Part shown: positions 33,417-44,850 of the stretch, piece after piece
How the letters are laid out: every line of letters starts with the position of its first letter
How positions within the stretch are numbered: the first letter of the stretch is position 1
The notes under the pieces: model-generated
Database searches by the model: none
What the model saw: only the letters and a program-made list of their open reading frames with translations
What the model was told of the DNA's origin: nothing
Made by a program: the position numbers and the translations under genes
DNA from: Aphidius gifuensis
Lineage: Eukaryota > Arthropoda > Insecta > Hymenoptera > Braconidae
NCBI RefSeq assembly: GCF_014905175.1
Contig: NC_057791.1
Span: 12,156,177 to 12,220,176, forward strand
Direction: 5' to 3'
DNA: 64,000 bases

Positions 33417-33969
33417 TATATCGTCGCATTAAAGAATGAAGGGCGTAAGTGCCAAAAACGTCAAATTTAAAGGAAAAAGGGCGTAAGTGCAAATTTATAA
33501 ATTTTCGGGTTTTTCATCTAATTTTAATACTTAAAAAAAAGGGAAAATGGGCGTAACAACCTTTGATAAAGGATAAAGAGCGTATGTCCAAGGATTTACG
33601 CCTTTTTTCCCGTTATCAAAATAATTTTTGATAAAAGATGAAGGGCATATTTTCAATTTTATTTGAAATTTATTTAATGGCAGGATTTTTTAAATTATTG
33701 ATTGTTTACTGATAATTATACATAATTTATTATCAATAAGAAAAACATAAAAATAATTACAAATCTTCATCTTTTATTAAAAATGATTTTGAGAATGGAA
33801 AAAAGGCGTAAGTCTCTGAACATACGCACTTTTTTTTTTTCTTTAAGCCTTAAAATTGGATGCAAAGCCTGAAAATTTATAAATTCGTACTCACGCCTTT
33901 TTTCTTTTAGAAAAAAAAAAATTCCTAAAAATGGCACTTACGCCCTTCTTCCATTAATGTGACGATATA
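33417..33969. mobile_element. Foldback MITE, GGGCGTAAGTGCC type
   Basis: The left end ATATCGTCGCATTAAAG...GAAGGGCGTAAGTGCC is mirrored at the right by GGCACTTACGCCCTTCTTCC...AATGTGACGATAT. GGGCGTAA boxes also recur inside in both orientations. No open frame. Confidence 0.8.
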
Positions 33970-34065
33970 AATAATAAAATTTATAATAATAATATTCGAA
34001 ATATAAATACTAATAATTATTATTAACTAATAATATTTGTATTTGAATATTATTGTCAGTATTAA

Positions 34066-34096
<31 letters not shown>

Positions 34097-34109
34097 ATTC
34101 AGCGTGACA

Positions 34110-34995
34110 TTACTCTGAAAGAAGTTTCACTTCCCCCGCGCGTACTCGCAACACGCTAATTTTTTTTTTTTTGACGATATCCTTAGTTTTATTTATCAAT
34201 TATTCAAATTTGTTATTCAGATACGAAAAAAATTATGAAGCTAACTTAGAATTGTTTAATTTATATAATTAATGTCATAACAATTATTAATAATAAAAAA
34301 CAAGTCATTTCATGTAGTCGTGCGTAGTCAATCATAGTCTGTTGTCATCAGTCGTAGCCATTTTTCATGCTCTGTGATTGTTGATTGCAACCTTTACGAC
34401 ACTTTATCTTCAATTATAACTTAACAATACATTTTTGTAATAAATGACAAACATTTAAAACACTTTGAAACATCGATGTCAGTGTAAAAGCATAAATTTA
34501 CTATACTGTATGGTAAAAATTACTAGGAGTACAGGTAAATGTGAATGTATAGTAATCTGTATAAAATTTTTTTTTAGTTTTACTATACCGAGATAGCTTC
34601 AATTACCATACCAGTATCTTAACTATATTGTATTTTTATTATTACAAATAATTAAATAACTCTTAAACAATACTTTTTATTATTTTTTAATTTGTTTTTT
34701 ATGTTTACAATTAACTGAAAATTCAAATATTCCGAAAAAAACTTTTTTTTGTTTTGTATTTTATATTAATTTTAAATATAAATTGTGAATTAATTAATAC
34801 AGCAACAAATTGACTCTGAAACAAAATTAGATTATTTGATATTAATCGACTAATTTGTAACAAATAATAACACTTAATTTAACCATATCATTCCCTATAA
34901 CGTTTTTTTTTTTTTCATAAAATTTTCTAAGACGTTATTTTTTTTTTGTACGGTAATTTTTTTTTTTTTAATTAATCTTTTATTGATTATTACAG
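34110..34995. other. AT-rich stretch upstream of the BEN-like gene
   Basis: No coding frame. It ends in a polypyrimidine-rich tract and TTACAG at 34995, the proposed splice acceptor. Upstream exons of the gene, if any, were not found here. Confidence 0.4.
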
Positions 34996-36449
34996 AATAA
35001 TAATTTTAGACGGAAAGATCAAAAAGCTAAAACAGATCTAGACACTTTTTGTAATAGTGGCAGAACTCAAAATCAAGACATTGAAATACTAAAAGTATTA
35101 TCAATGCCACCACCTATCGTTCCAGTTGTTGACTGCCAGGTTGATGTAACTAATATGAAACTCATTGAAAGTCAAGCTGCTTGTAGAGGTGATATTGAAT
35201 ATCTCAAAGAAAACAGACAGTTGACAGATTCGAGTGGCTGCTCAACAATTGGTTATTATCATACTGCCATTACTAATTGTAGCCAGACTGTTGCTCCAAA
35301 TCAACAAACAACAGAGAAAAAACAAGAAAACGAAATAACACAACAACGACCACCAATGTTGTTAACATCACCAGAACCAATATCAACATGAATAAAGAAA
35401 CTGCAAGCACCAACGATGGCATCAGAGCTAATATCAACACTATCAATAGCACTGCCAACAAAAGCAGCGCCAAAACCACTGGCAGCACTAACATCACCAC
35501 CAAAGCCACTGCAAGCACCAACACTACAACCAGAAAAACAAGCATGCGCATCCAGAACTTATAATACAACAAGAACCTGCACAACAGCTACAACATACAA
35601 AGCCAGAGCCACAACAAAAAATACCACAACAGCCTCTGGTACTTGGGATACAACAAGAACTACAAAAACAGCAAGAACAACTAACACCAACACCAACACA
35701 TCAAGAAGAAATACCACAATATCCTCCGGCACTTGAGATTCAAGAAGTAATACCACAAGAGCAAGAACAACCAATACCAGCACCACAACAAGAAATACCA
35801 CAATATCCTTTGACACTTGGGATACAAGAAGAACTACCACAAGAGCAAGAACAACCAATACCAGCGCCACAACAAGAAATACCACAAAATCTTTTGGCAC
35901 TTGAGATACAAGAACAACTACCACAACAGCACGAACAACCAATACCAGAACCACAACGTGAAATACCACAGCATCCTTTGGCACTTGGGATACAAGAAGA
36001 ACTACCACAACAGCATGAACAACCAATACCAGAACCACAACGTGAAATAAAACAACATAACGAGGTCGAGATAGTAGTTGAAAATGTACATTTTCCTGCA
36101 GAGCCTCAACATGAATCCCAATTGTATGGGCAAAATTATGACAGAGATACGGTAAATATACTTTTGCAATATAATCTGAAAAAATAAATGTATTTTTTTT
36201 TCAATTAATTCCATTGTTTTTCTATTTTTTTTTTAGATGGTCCATATTGGTAATCAGATTTATTGCCGACAAACTATCATTTTTGAAGTTCAAGGCAACA
36301 GACGATCCGCAACATCAATAGCACGTCGAATGATTGACGGCGTATTTCGACCTAAGAAAATAACTCGACTGAACTGCACATTAACTGGACAACGAATTGA
36401 AATAGAATTTATTTGGAATGATCTTTTTAATAAAAAATTATTTATTTAA
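34996..36449 (+). pseudogene. Gln/Pro-repeat protein with BEN-like C-terminus, decayed
   Basis: Exons 34996-36151 and 36237-36449 are joined at ACG|GTAAAT and TTTTAG|ATG, phase 0. The first part reads DQKAKTDLDTFCNSGRTQNQ and a CQVDVTNMKLIESQAACRGD segment. A TGA at 35389 and a +1 frame change near 35545 then interrupt it, followed by six 28-residue units (PQHPLALGIQEELPQQHEQP type). The last exon reads MVHIGNQIYCRQ, then NRRSATSIARRMIDGVF and KITRLNCTLTGQ. This resembles the BEN domain, a DNA/chromatin-binding fold known from insect regulators and from polydnavirus and poxvirus proteins. The usual BEN end is missing. The first exon and promoter were not found. It lies inside the 34-kb insertion. 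Assignment rests on motif memory and is moderate. Confidence 0.6.
35619..36050 (+). repeat. 84-bp coding minisatellite (28-residue units)
   Basis: Units begin AAATACCACAA near 35619, 35709, 35793, 35877 and 35961, with a partial one at 36045. The spacing is 84 bases after the first (90). All shifts keep the reading frame. Antisense frames here are long and hydrophobic only because CAA/CCA codons reverse to Leu/Val/Trp codons. Confidence 0.85.
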
Positions 36450-36477
36450 CATTAAAGTAATTCATTATCATAAAAAA

Positions 36478-36616
36478 AATACCAAAGGAAAACAGTAGCT
36501 AAGAAAAAGATGAAGCTGAAGAATTGATGTGACTATAAAGAAATTATATGATAAGCAACATTAATTCCTTAGCTTTATCTTTTTCTTAGACACTGCTTGT
36601 CCTTGGTGTTTATTTT
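36478..36616. repeat. Hairpin repeat, arms about 38 bp
   Basis: ACCAAAGGAAAACAGTAGCT and AAGAAAAAGATGAAGC are mirrored by GCTTTATCTTTTTCTTAGAC and ACTGCTTGTCCTTGGTG. It lies just after the stop of the BEN-like gene. Confidence 0.75.
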
Positions 36617-36894
36617 ATTAAAATAAATTGCTCTATTTTAATAAATATATTTGTTAAATAAATAATGTATTTGGTAGTTGTATTATTTTTTTACATAATG
36701 AAGGAATACTGTAACTAAGCTACACAAAAAAAAGAAATATATATAAACAAAAACAACATGTGACTTTGGGCACTCGTCCCAATCACCGGCAGAAAAACGT
36801 ACTGACTTGCTCCATTCCGTGAGCTTCAACAGCTCCCTATGCCAATACACAGTGTGACGTCACAGATTACCCTCCTTGTTAAACTCCATGATAA

Positions 36895-37214
36895 CCACAT
36901 ATAATTGTATACAAGATAAATAAAGTGAGCTACCAAGTTGTATAGTTGTATATGATTTTATAAATTCATATATTTAAACATAAATAAATATATACAGTTG
37001 TATATGTCCATATATGTTTGTATATAACCATATATGATTGTATACAAGATTAATAAACTAAGCTACCAAGTTGTATGGTTGTATATGATTGTATATAGTT
37101 GTATATAGTTGTATATAGTTGTATATGGTTGTATATGGTTGTATATAGTTGTATATGGTTGTATATGGTTGTATATAGTTGTATATGGTTGTATACAAAC
37201 CGTTTTTCCCGGGA
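36895..37214. repeat. Right TIR plus GTATAC/GTTGTATATGG repeats
   Basis: Two blocks (about 36900 and 37026) share ATAATTGTATACAAGAT-like and AAGCTACCAAGTTGTAT motifs, followed by about 10 units of GTTGTATATAG/GTTGTATATGG (37075-37195). The terminal TIR ends CGTTTTTCCCGGGA at 37214, then TA. This mirrors the left end at 2962. Confidence 0.8.
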
Positions 37215-37216
37215 TA

Positions 37217-37797
37217 TGCATTGAAAAAATTTAGAATATATAAGTTCAATAAACAATTCAAAATAGTTACTGACCATCAAGCATTAACTTTTTCGAAAAA
37301 CAGTACATTTCACACAAATCGTATTGCCAGGTGGGATTTATTAATTCAAGAATATCAATTCGACGTCATTCATTGTAAAGGCGTTGATAATAAAATAGCT
37401 GATTTCTTTAGTCGAAATCCAACATCTGAATTCAGTCAATCAATCCAACAAAATTTAAATATAGCAACTTTAACAAATAAAACAGATGATGATGTTAATC
37501 AAATTATGAATGATCAAACAAAACAAATCAACATGATTAAAATTAATAAACGGTTCTATCAATTATTAAAAAATATTTCAAATGCACAAAAAACAGATGT
37601 ACAACTACAATCATACATTGATAATAAGATCAAACAATCAAGTATTTATTCAACATAAAGGTATTCGGTTTCATAAACAAAATCATGATAACAATTATGA
37701 AATATTTGTACCAACTTAACTCCAAAATGAATTAATTATACAAGAACATAAATGTATTTGTCATGCAGGTGTATATAAAACACTAAATTTCATAAAA
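37217..37797 (+). pseudogene. Ty3/gypsy pol fragment: RNase H end and spacer
   Basis: Continues the frame cut at 2961: YALKKFRIYKFN, IVTDHQALTF (RNase H), RIARWDLLIQEYQFDVIHCKG and ADFFSRNP. A long spacer runs to a stop at 37656. Decayed finger sequence follows (CHAGVYKTLNFIK) up to 37797. There the CCCTAGCG foldback enters, between IK and RNYWF. Confidence 0.9.
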
Positions 37798-39174
37798 CCC
37801 TAGCGGATGCGTCGACACCTATTCGATCGGGAATTGACTCTCCAATGTAGCATTCAGTCGACAGCGATTTGACAGCCATTCGACAGCATATATAAAACGT
37901 AATTCACGAGCACCGGATACTCAAAACGAGTTCGAAAAATATGAAATAAATATAAGATTATAATGACAATAACTTAAACTGAATGAAACCTTGAGTAGTA
38001 CATGTATTTAATATTAAATAAGAGTTTGAATTATACAAAGTAGAGAGGTTAGATTGACATGATTCGCATATCTACTGGAGTCGGAAAGCTGTCGAGCCTC
38101 AGACCATTCATCGGTAGATGACTCAGTCATTATTACCGAGATATTTTGTCACTAAATCGACACCGTTTTGATCGCGTTTCGACAGCATTTCGACCGCCTT
38201 TCGACAGGCTTTCGACACCGAATTGAGAGGTGTCTAATTTATTCATTTTTTATTGTTTTTAATTGTTTAAACATTATGAAGGACTGTATTGATAATAAAT
38301 TCGCATCTTTTTTATAAAAAATTAATAGATTATATAAAAAAACTTGTAAAAATTTAAACAAAAAAATTTTTTTTTTGTTTATAATTTTTAAATCAATTGT
38401 TAATAACAATTGCATGTAAAAAACAAGAAAAAAACAGTATAATTAAGCGTTTAAACATTAAACAATCGCAAAAATAACATTTTTTCAATTTTATAACGCT
38501 ATATACCTATTGACTCTGTCTCGACACCGTTTTGATCGCGTTTCGACAGCATTTCGACCGCTTTTCGACAGGCTTTCGACACCGAATTGAGAAGTGTCTA
38601 ATTTATTCATTTTTTATTGTTTTTAATTGTTTAAACATTATGATGGACTTTATTAATGATAGATTTTGTATTTTTTTGTTTAAATTTTTACAAGTTTTTT
38701 TATATATTCTATTAATTTTTTTATAAAAAAAATGCAAATTTATTATTAATACAGTCCTTCATAATGTTTAAACAATTAAAAACAATAAAAAATGAATAAA
38801 TTAGACACCTCTCAATTCGGTGTCGAAAGCCTGTCGATTTAGTGACAAAATATCTCGGCAATAATGACCGAGTCAATTACCGATGAATGGTCTGAGGCTC
38901 GACAGCTTTCCGACTCCAGGAGATATGCATATGCAAATCATGTCAATCTAACCTCTCTACCTTGTATAATTCAAACTCTTATTCAATATTAAATACATGT
39001 CAAGGTTTCATTCAGTTTAAGTTATTGTCATTATAATCTTATATTTATCTCATATTTTTCCAACTCGTTTTGAGTGTCCGGTGCTCGTGAATTACGTTTT
39101 ATATATGCTGTCGAATGGCTGTCAAATCGTTGTCGACTGAATGCTACATTGGAGAGTCGAGCCATCCGCTAGGG
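37798..39174. mobile_element. CCCTAGCG foldback element, copy 2 (diverged family)
   Basis: Ends are CCCTAGCGGATGCGTCGACA and GAGCCATCCGCTAGGG. The arms of about 480 bp are complementary. An AA target duplication is inferred from the restored integrase frame (FIK-RNYWF). Repeated TTCGACAG and GTCGACA boxes replace the CCGACAC boxes of copy 1. A 130-bp segment (TCGACACCGTTTTGATCGCG onward) is directly duplicated at 38157 and 38521. No gene. Confidence 0.9.
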
Positions 39175-39898
39175 AACGCAATTATTGGTTTAGGCATATG
39201 AATAAAAAGGTCAATCACATCATAAAATATTGTGATCTATGTCAACGAGTTAAACCACTGAATAAAATATTGAAGGTGATTATGAATTTATCACAGCTGA
39301 TAAGTCAGGTCAATTGGTAACAGTTGACTATTACGGTCTACTTCCAGCATCAACCAGTAGAGTGAAATATATATTTGTTGTTATTGATGTATTCTCAAAA
39401 TACGTCAAATTATATCCAATTGTGAATGCTAAAACAAAACCGACTCTAGACAAAATTATAAATAATTATGTCAATGATGTAGGTAAACCAGCTTGTGTAT
39501 TCGCAGATAATGGTACTCAATTTACCTCACTAGAATGGCGATGCAATCTTGAGTCAGAGAATATAAAAGTAAAGTTCTGTTCAGTTAGACACCCACAATT
39601 TAATCCAACAGAACGCGTTATGAGAGAACTTGGTAAGATGTCTAAAATGTTATGTAGTCACTCACATATATCATGGGCAAAACATATACCATATACAGAG
39701 AACTTGTTTGAATACATCTATTTATTTCAGCATCGGTAAAATACCATATGAAATACAATTTAGTAAACCAATTAATGATGATGTTAAACAAATATTGCCA
39801 TATCCAGATAACGGTGGGCATGATGTTACACATTTAATCGAACAGGTTAAAATTAATTTAAAAAATAATTTTGACAAACGTAAAAAACAACAAAAATA
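39175..39898 (+). pseudogene. Ty3/gypsy integrase fragment
   Basis: Reads RNYWFRHMNKKVNHI and CDLCQR (zinc finger end). The integrase core follows: VTVDYYGLLP, VVIDVFSKYVKLYP, FADNGTQF and HPQFNPTERV, supplying D, D and E. A frameshift near 39720 moves the sense to a second frame (KIPYEIQFSKPIN), which ends at 39898. It is the third piece of the pol gene that starts at 2232. Confidence 0.9.
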
Positions 39899-39905
39899 GT
39901 ATATT

Positions 39906-39990
39906 TCGTTACAAGTGCCCACAGCCCCGGCAGAAAGTGTGCTCTCAACGAATTTGGAGGGGCAAGCACGAGCCTTGGCGAGGCGTTCCC
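39906..39990. mobile_element. TTCGTTAC hairpin family, single arm
   Basis: TTCGTTACAAGTGCCCAC, GTGTGCTCTCAACGAATTTG and GAGGGGCAAGC match the reverse complement of one arm and loop of the element at 22958-23084. It is joined directly to the end of the pol fragment. Confidence 0.7.
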
Positions 39991-40304
39991 GGGGCATGTT
40001 TTGTTTCTGAGACTTCAGACGACATGTGAGTACAGTTTAGACTATGTTCACTTCTAATATCGAAAATAACTTTCTTTCAAAAATACTTTTCAACATAAAT
40101 TTATTTTTATATTATCGGATAGTCTTAAGGATTCAGCTTCTCCAATCATTATCGTTTACACTTGCAATGAAAAAGTTATACATACAATGATGACATTTTT
40201 TGAGTCATACTCAAAGATAGTGATGCCGCGATATGACGATACGATACGATATGGAGGTGATGATATCCGATACGATATGGGGTTTCATATCGTATCGTCA
40301 AACT

Positions 40305-42501
40305 TAGAGATGCACACGAGACGAGACGAGACGAGATTTGATCGAGTCTCGTCTCAGTCTCGAAAAATGACCAAAACAACAGTCTCGTCTCGGTATCGTC
40401 TCGCCTGAAAAAATCAGAGTCTCGTCTCGGTCTCGTCTCGAGTAAAAAAAATCAGAGTCTAGTCTAGTCTCGGCTGTATAAATATAAAGTGAACAAAAGT
40501 AAACTTTTTTTTTTTATTATCAATACAACATTTTTAAATATATACATTCTTGTAATAGGTATATGCATATAAAATATTTTTTTTTATTTTTTACTTTTTT
40601 ATAACGTATGAGTACTTTATTAGTTTTTTTTTCAATTATTAATTAACAACGAATATTGCATTTATTTTAACTCAAAAAGTATGTATCGATTGTACTGAAC
40701 AACAAACAAAAAAATATATAAAATGAATATAAATTAATAAAAAGACCTGGTAACGTTTGTTGGGGCGTGTGGCCCGCGTTACCCGTTGAAAATTAAAAAT
40801 TTTCAATACTCCGGCTAGGGCCATGATTATTTCAAATTATTGCTGAAATATAATTTAATGGTTTATCAACAATAACATTACTCGAATCAAGGCTTTTTTT
40901 GGAGCCTTATAAACATTTTATTTCAACTCTATGATGACATTTTTTGGTCCGTTTTTTTGATTTTTTTTTCAGCGAGCCATAACTTTTGTTATAATCAAGA
41001 TAGGAAGTTCGTATTAAGCTCAAATTATGCGCCTTAAAAAAAATCTAGTGACGGCATTAAGGGTTTTTTTCTCTCTCAATAACAGTTTTCGAGCAAAAAA
41101 ATTAAATATCCGAATTTTTTGTCAAATTTTGAAGTTTTTTTTTTTTTTTCTCAAAAACTATTATAGATAGGGGAAAAACCCATTATGCGGGCGATAGAGT
41201 TTTTTGAGACGCATAATATAAGCCTTATACGAAGTCTCTCTTTTGATTTCGCGTTGAGTTATTCATTGCGCCGTTTTTCATTTTTTTTTCAGCGAGGCAT
41301 AACTTTTGTTATAATCAAGATAGGGAGTTCGTATTAGGCTCAAATTATGCGCCTCAAAAAAATCTAGTGACGGCATTAGGGGTTTTTTTCTCTCTCATCA
41401 ACGGTTTTCGAGAAAAAAAAATTAAATATCGGAATTTTTTTTTTCAATTTTATAGTTTTTTTTTTTTTTCTCAAAAAACTATTATAAATGGAAAGGGATT
41501 TTGCAAAGCGGGCGATAGAGTTTTCTGAGACACATAAATTGAGCCTAATACGAAGTCTCTACTATTTTTTATTTTTTATTTTTTTTTTATTTTATTTGAA
41601 CTACGCCTCTCAGCCAGAGTATAGCTGTTTATGAGGCCAGAATTATGATTTTGCGTCGAGTTATTTATTGCGCCGTTTTTATAACTTGTAAAATTTTCAC
41701 ATAAAAACGTATGTACTATTTTAAGTTACATAAATAATAATTTAAGAATAATAAAATATAAAACAGAAAAGATTTACGAACAAAAAACCTCTGGTGATAA
41801 ATACTCTCTGATGGATAGTTTAGACACCACAAATTTTTAAGTAAGAAAAAAAATTTTTTCAAAATTTACATGTTAATTTTTTGATTAAAAACTATTATCA
41901 ATAGAGCAAAAAACCTATTACGCGGGCGATAGAGTTTTTTAATGCGTTTCTTTTGAGCCTAGTACAAAGTCTCTCGGTTACTTAGTTCGTAAGTTATGAG
42001 CGTTTTTTTTTTTTTCGCCGATGAATTCAAGACTGCGGCTGAGCCTATGGCTCCTAGCCTCCGTAATAAATAAATTAAGTTTAAATTAAAAAAAAATGCT
42101 TATTTATACTTTGATTTAACATCTATAATGAAGATGTTCTTTATTTATTTCGTACGTCTAAACCAGAATATAATTTACCATTATTTTTTTAAATCAAGCT
42201 GGATTTCAATTTAATTTTTATTCATTCTATATATTTTTTTGTTTGTTTATGGTTATTATAAAGATGTATAAGAACTTGAAACTAAAAAAGGCACAACAAA
42301 AAAAAAAAAAAAAATTAAGAAAACCAAATTTGATATTATTGACGACACGACGAGACTCTCGCGAGAGTCTCGCGAGAAGTCTCGGACTAATGCTAGTATC
42401 GTCTCGGTCTCGTCTCGCCTGAAAAATTGTCAGTCTCGTCTCGAGTTCGCGAGACGAGACGAGAAAGTGCCGAGACTGGTCTCGTCTCGTGTGCATCTCT
42501 A
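40305..42501. mobile_element. hAT-type element, family B, nested in family A
   Basis: Ends are TAGAGATGCACACGAGACGA and TCTCGTGTGCATCTCTA. The 8-bp GTCAAACT is duplicated at 40297-40304 and 42502-42509. The subterminal arrays are (GAGAC)n type. The centre holds AT-rich DNA and family X repeats, with no transposase. Confidence 0.9.
40744..42070. repeat. Family X repeats, with a direct duplication
   Basis: Begins GACCTGGTAACGTTTGTTGG and CGCGTTACCCGTTGAAAA. A block with TCAGCGAGCCATAACTTTTG, TATAATCAAGATAG and AATCTAGTGACGGCATTA occurs at about 40970 and again at 41289. Related sequence in the opposite orientation lies at 55600-56340 inside the Helitron. No coding frame. Confidence 0.7.
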
Positions 42502-43604
42502 GTCAAACTCGATACGATACGATATGGTCAAGACGATATATCCGATATATCGTCCATATCGACGATATGACATTAGTTTTTTCATAATATTTAACAAATT
42601 TTATTAAAAATTGTAAATTTAAATTATAAAATAAATCAAACTCGAAAAACTAAATGGAGAGTTCTTTTTTCACTTTTTTTTCAAGAAAAAAGAACCATTT
42701 TATTGAAAAAAAACACTTCGCTTATTTAAAAAAATTATATAAATCTAGAATGGTTCAAAAATTATCACCAAGAGGTCTTGAATGTAAACAACCCAATAAC
42801 TCATGTCGAAAAGTTGAAGAAAAAAAAAAAAAATGAGACATTGAATTAATTTAAAAATTTACCAAGGAAAAATCAAGTTTTATTTAATTTTTTTTTAATT
42901 GAATACTTATATTTTGGAAAATTATATTAATTTTGAGAAAAAAAATTAATTTTTTCTGGAAACAAAAACTTTTTTTGCTGAAAAAAAAAATTTGAAAAAT
43001 CAAAAAAAATAATTGATATTTCTGAGCCCAAATTTTTGCTATGCTCAAAATGTGTGTATTGTGTACTATATTCTGTGAAAAAAAATTCAGAAAAAAAAGG
43101 GTCCCTTTTGAGAAATTCCAAAATTAGTGGTATTGAAAATGATGGAGTCTAGAAAAATGGATGAAAAAATCTAAAAAAATTAGAGGCTTAATTTCAGCTT
43201 AAAATCAACCGAACATCGCTCATTTTATTAAAATCGAAAGAGGTCAGGCAGATGACCCCGTGATTTGACTAAGAATGCCCCCTATACATATACATGAATT
43301 TCTGTACTGAGAAAAAAAATATATAAAATTTCGAAAAAATACCCCAGAAACTGAATTTTTTTTACAATATCGTCGATATGACAATACGATACGATATGGA
43401 GACAATACGATACGATACCATATGATGAGTTTTCGATACGATATGGAGGCAATATGACCACATGACGATACGATACGATACGATATAAGGCCTCATATCG
43501 TATCGTATCGTATCGCAGCATCACTACTCAAAGATTGTATGAATTTCAGTTAGGGCTTTATGTTCCTTAAAGCACTAACAGAAAAAGTTTATGGTTTAGT
43601 AGTT

Positions 43605-43916
43605 TTAACAAATTTTGAATACTACGTCGAAAAAGTAGAATTCAACGTTTTTATTGAGTAAATGGAGATAGTTGTAGAAATTACTCCGGTGGAAATAATT
43701 TCTCCGATTTTCTCCGATTTTTGAAAATCGAAATAATTCGGAAAGAATTAGAGAAAATCGGAGAAAATGCGGACAAAAATCGAAACAAGTCGAAGAAATT
43801 CGTAGGAAATTGGAGCAATACAGAGAAAGTCGAAGCAATGCAGAGGAAATGGGAGTAATATCGGAGAAGAACGGAAGAATAGCAGAGAGAAACGGAAAAA
43901 TATCTGAGAAAATCAT
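43605..43916. repeat. Degenerate GGAGAAAATCG-type tandem repeat
   Basis: Purine-rich 11-20-base variants (ATCGGAGAAAAT, GAAGAAATTCG, GGAGCAATACAGAG) fill the stretch. The minus-strand open frame is a by-product (Phe/Ser/Leu rich). Confidence 0.6.
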
Positions 43917-44503
43917 AGAAATTATTTTTACCAGGGTATGTGACGTTGCTTTCTATTTCTAGTATTTATTATACCATGGATTTTGCCATGATGTGGCTGT
44001 GATTCCATATGTTTCAAACTTTTCAAATAATATCAGATATAGTCATAAAAGTCGAGATATTCCTACTACCTTGTTCAAGAATATATATCAGGTTTTTTTT
44101 CTCGATTGGATATTACGTACCCCTGTTTAAGATTACTAAGATTAAGTATAAAATATCAAAGATAATTAATATTATATATTATTTGGCATTGAAATCAACG
44201 ATAAGGAAACGTTTGTGAAACACATTGTTGGCCACATTGTCCAACACACATGAATTAACGCTCATCTAGATCATCAGCATCGATAAAATATATATTGTCG
44301 GTATTTTTGTATAAATCATTATTAAATTGTTTAAAATTAGATAAATTTTTGTAAAATAAATATATAATAAATATATACTATATACAAGCGTAACCTTCAA
44401 ATTAATAATTTGAACAATTCAAAAAAACATATGGTTATATTCAAACTCGCTGAATAAATGCGCAGCTGCAAACTCACACACAGCACTTACACTAATTTTG
44501 GTT

Positions 44504-44850
44504 ATGTTTATTTTTAATTTAAAATCACATTTAAATTTTTGGTAACCTTATGTGATTTATTTATTGATCATATTTTTAAGATTGATATTTAATTAACAAA
44601 AGTTTGATCAATAAATAAATCACATAATGTGACCGATAAAAATAATTAAATTAAATTGAATATGTAATCAATTTAAATGTGATCAATAAATAAATCACAT
44701 AATATAATTAATATCACTTTTTTATTAATTACATATTTAATTTATTTTTAATTTTAAATCACGTACATTTAACTTTTTTTGGTCACATTATGTAAGATTA
44801 CCGAAAATTCAAATGTGATTTCAAACTAAAATTAAATATGACCAAAAAAT
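44504..44850. repeat. Inverted-repeat cluster around ATGTGATTTATTTATTGATC
   Basis: TTATGTGATTTATTTATTGATCA near 44549 is mirrored at 44610 and 44677 (TGATCAATAAATAAATCACATA). Outer parts with TTTTGGTAACC and GGTCACATTATGT also pair loosely. Probably overlapping hairpin MITEs. Confidence 0.6.

Larger units (their letters stand above)
2962..37214. mobile_element. 34.25-kb composite insertion with TIRs and TA duplication
   Basis: The left end is TCCCGGGAGAAACGGTTTGT and the right end is its inverse with one difference. The match extends about 42 bp with about 3 mismatches. Both ends are flanked by TA (2960-2961 and 37215-37216). Removing the insertion with one TA restores the RNase H reading frame (LLAIV-YALKKF). 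Both ends continue into GTATAC/CAACCATATA subterminal repeats. Known later insertions inside total about 19 kb, leaving about 15 kb of older cargo. No transposase was recognised. TA duplication with TIRs resembles Tc1/mariner-like insertion, but size and ends do not identify a family. It may instead be a small MITE that was itself split by a large segment. Confidence 0.75.
40218..43526. mobile_element. hAT-type element, family A, copy 1
   Basis: The left end TAGTGATGCCGCGATA and the right end TATCGCAGCATCACTA are inverse. The 8-bp CTCAAAGA lies on both sides (40210-40217 and 43527-43534). Perfect 8-bp duplications with TAG...GATGC ends fit hAT. The subterminal parts are (CGATA)n/(TATCG)n arrays. 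No transposase frame, so it is non-autonomous. It is interrupted by family B at 40305-42501, and its own length is about 1.1 kb. Confidence 0.9.

Noticed and set aside
35273..36038. Long hydrophobic antisense frames over the Gln/Pro repeat
   Set aside because: They are the reverse of CAA/CCA-rich codons and follow the 84-bp repeat, so they are shadows.
34996..36449. Integrated polydnavirus segment
   Set aside because: A BEN-like motif alone is not enough. No circularisation-type direct repeats or other viral gene families were seen.
2962..37214. Polinton/Maverick as identity of the 34-kb insertion
   Set aside because: No family B DNA polymerase, retroviral-type integrase of its own, ATPase or capsid frame was found, and the duplication is 2 bp, where Polintons make 6 bp.
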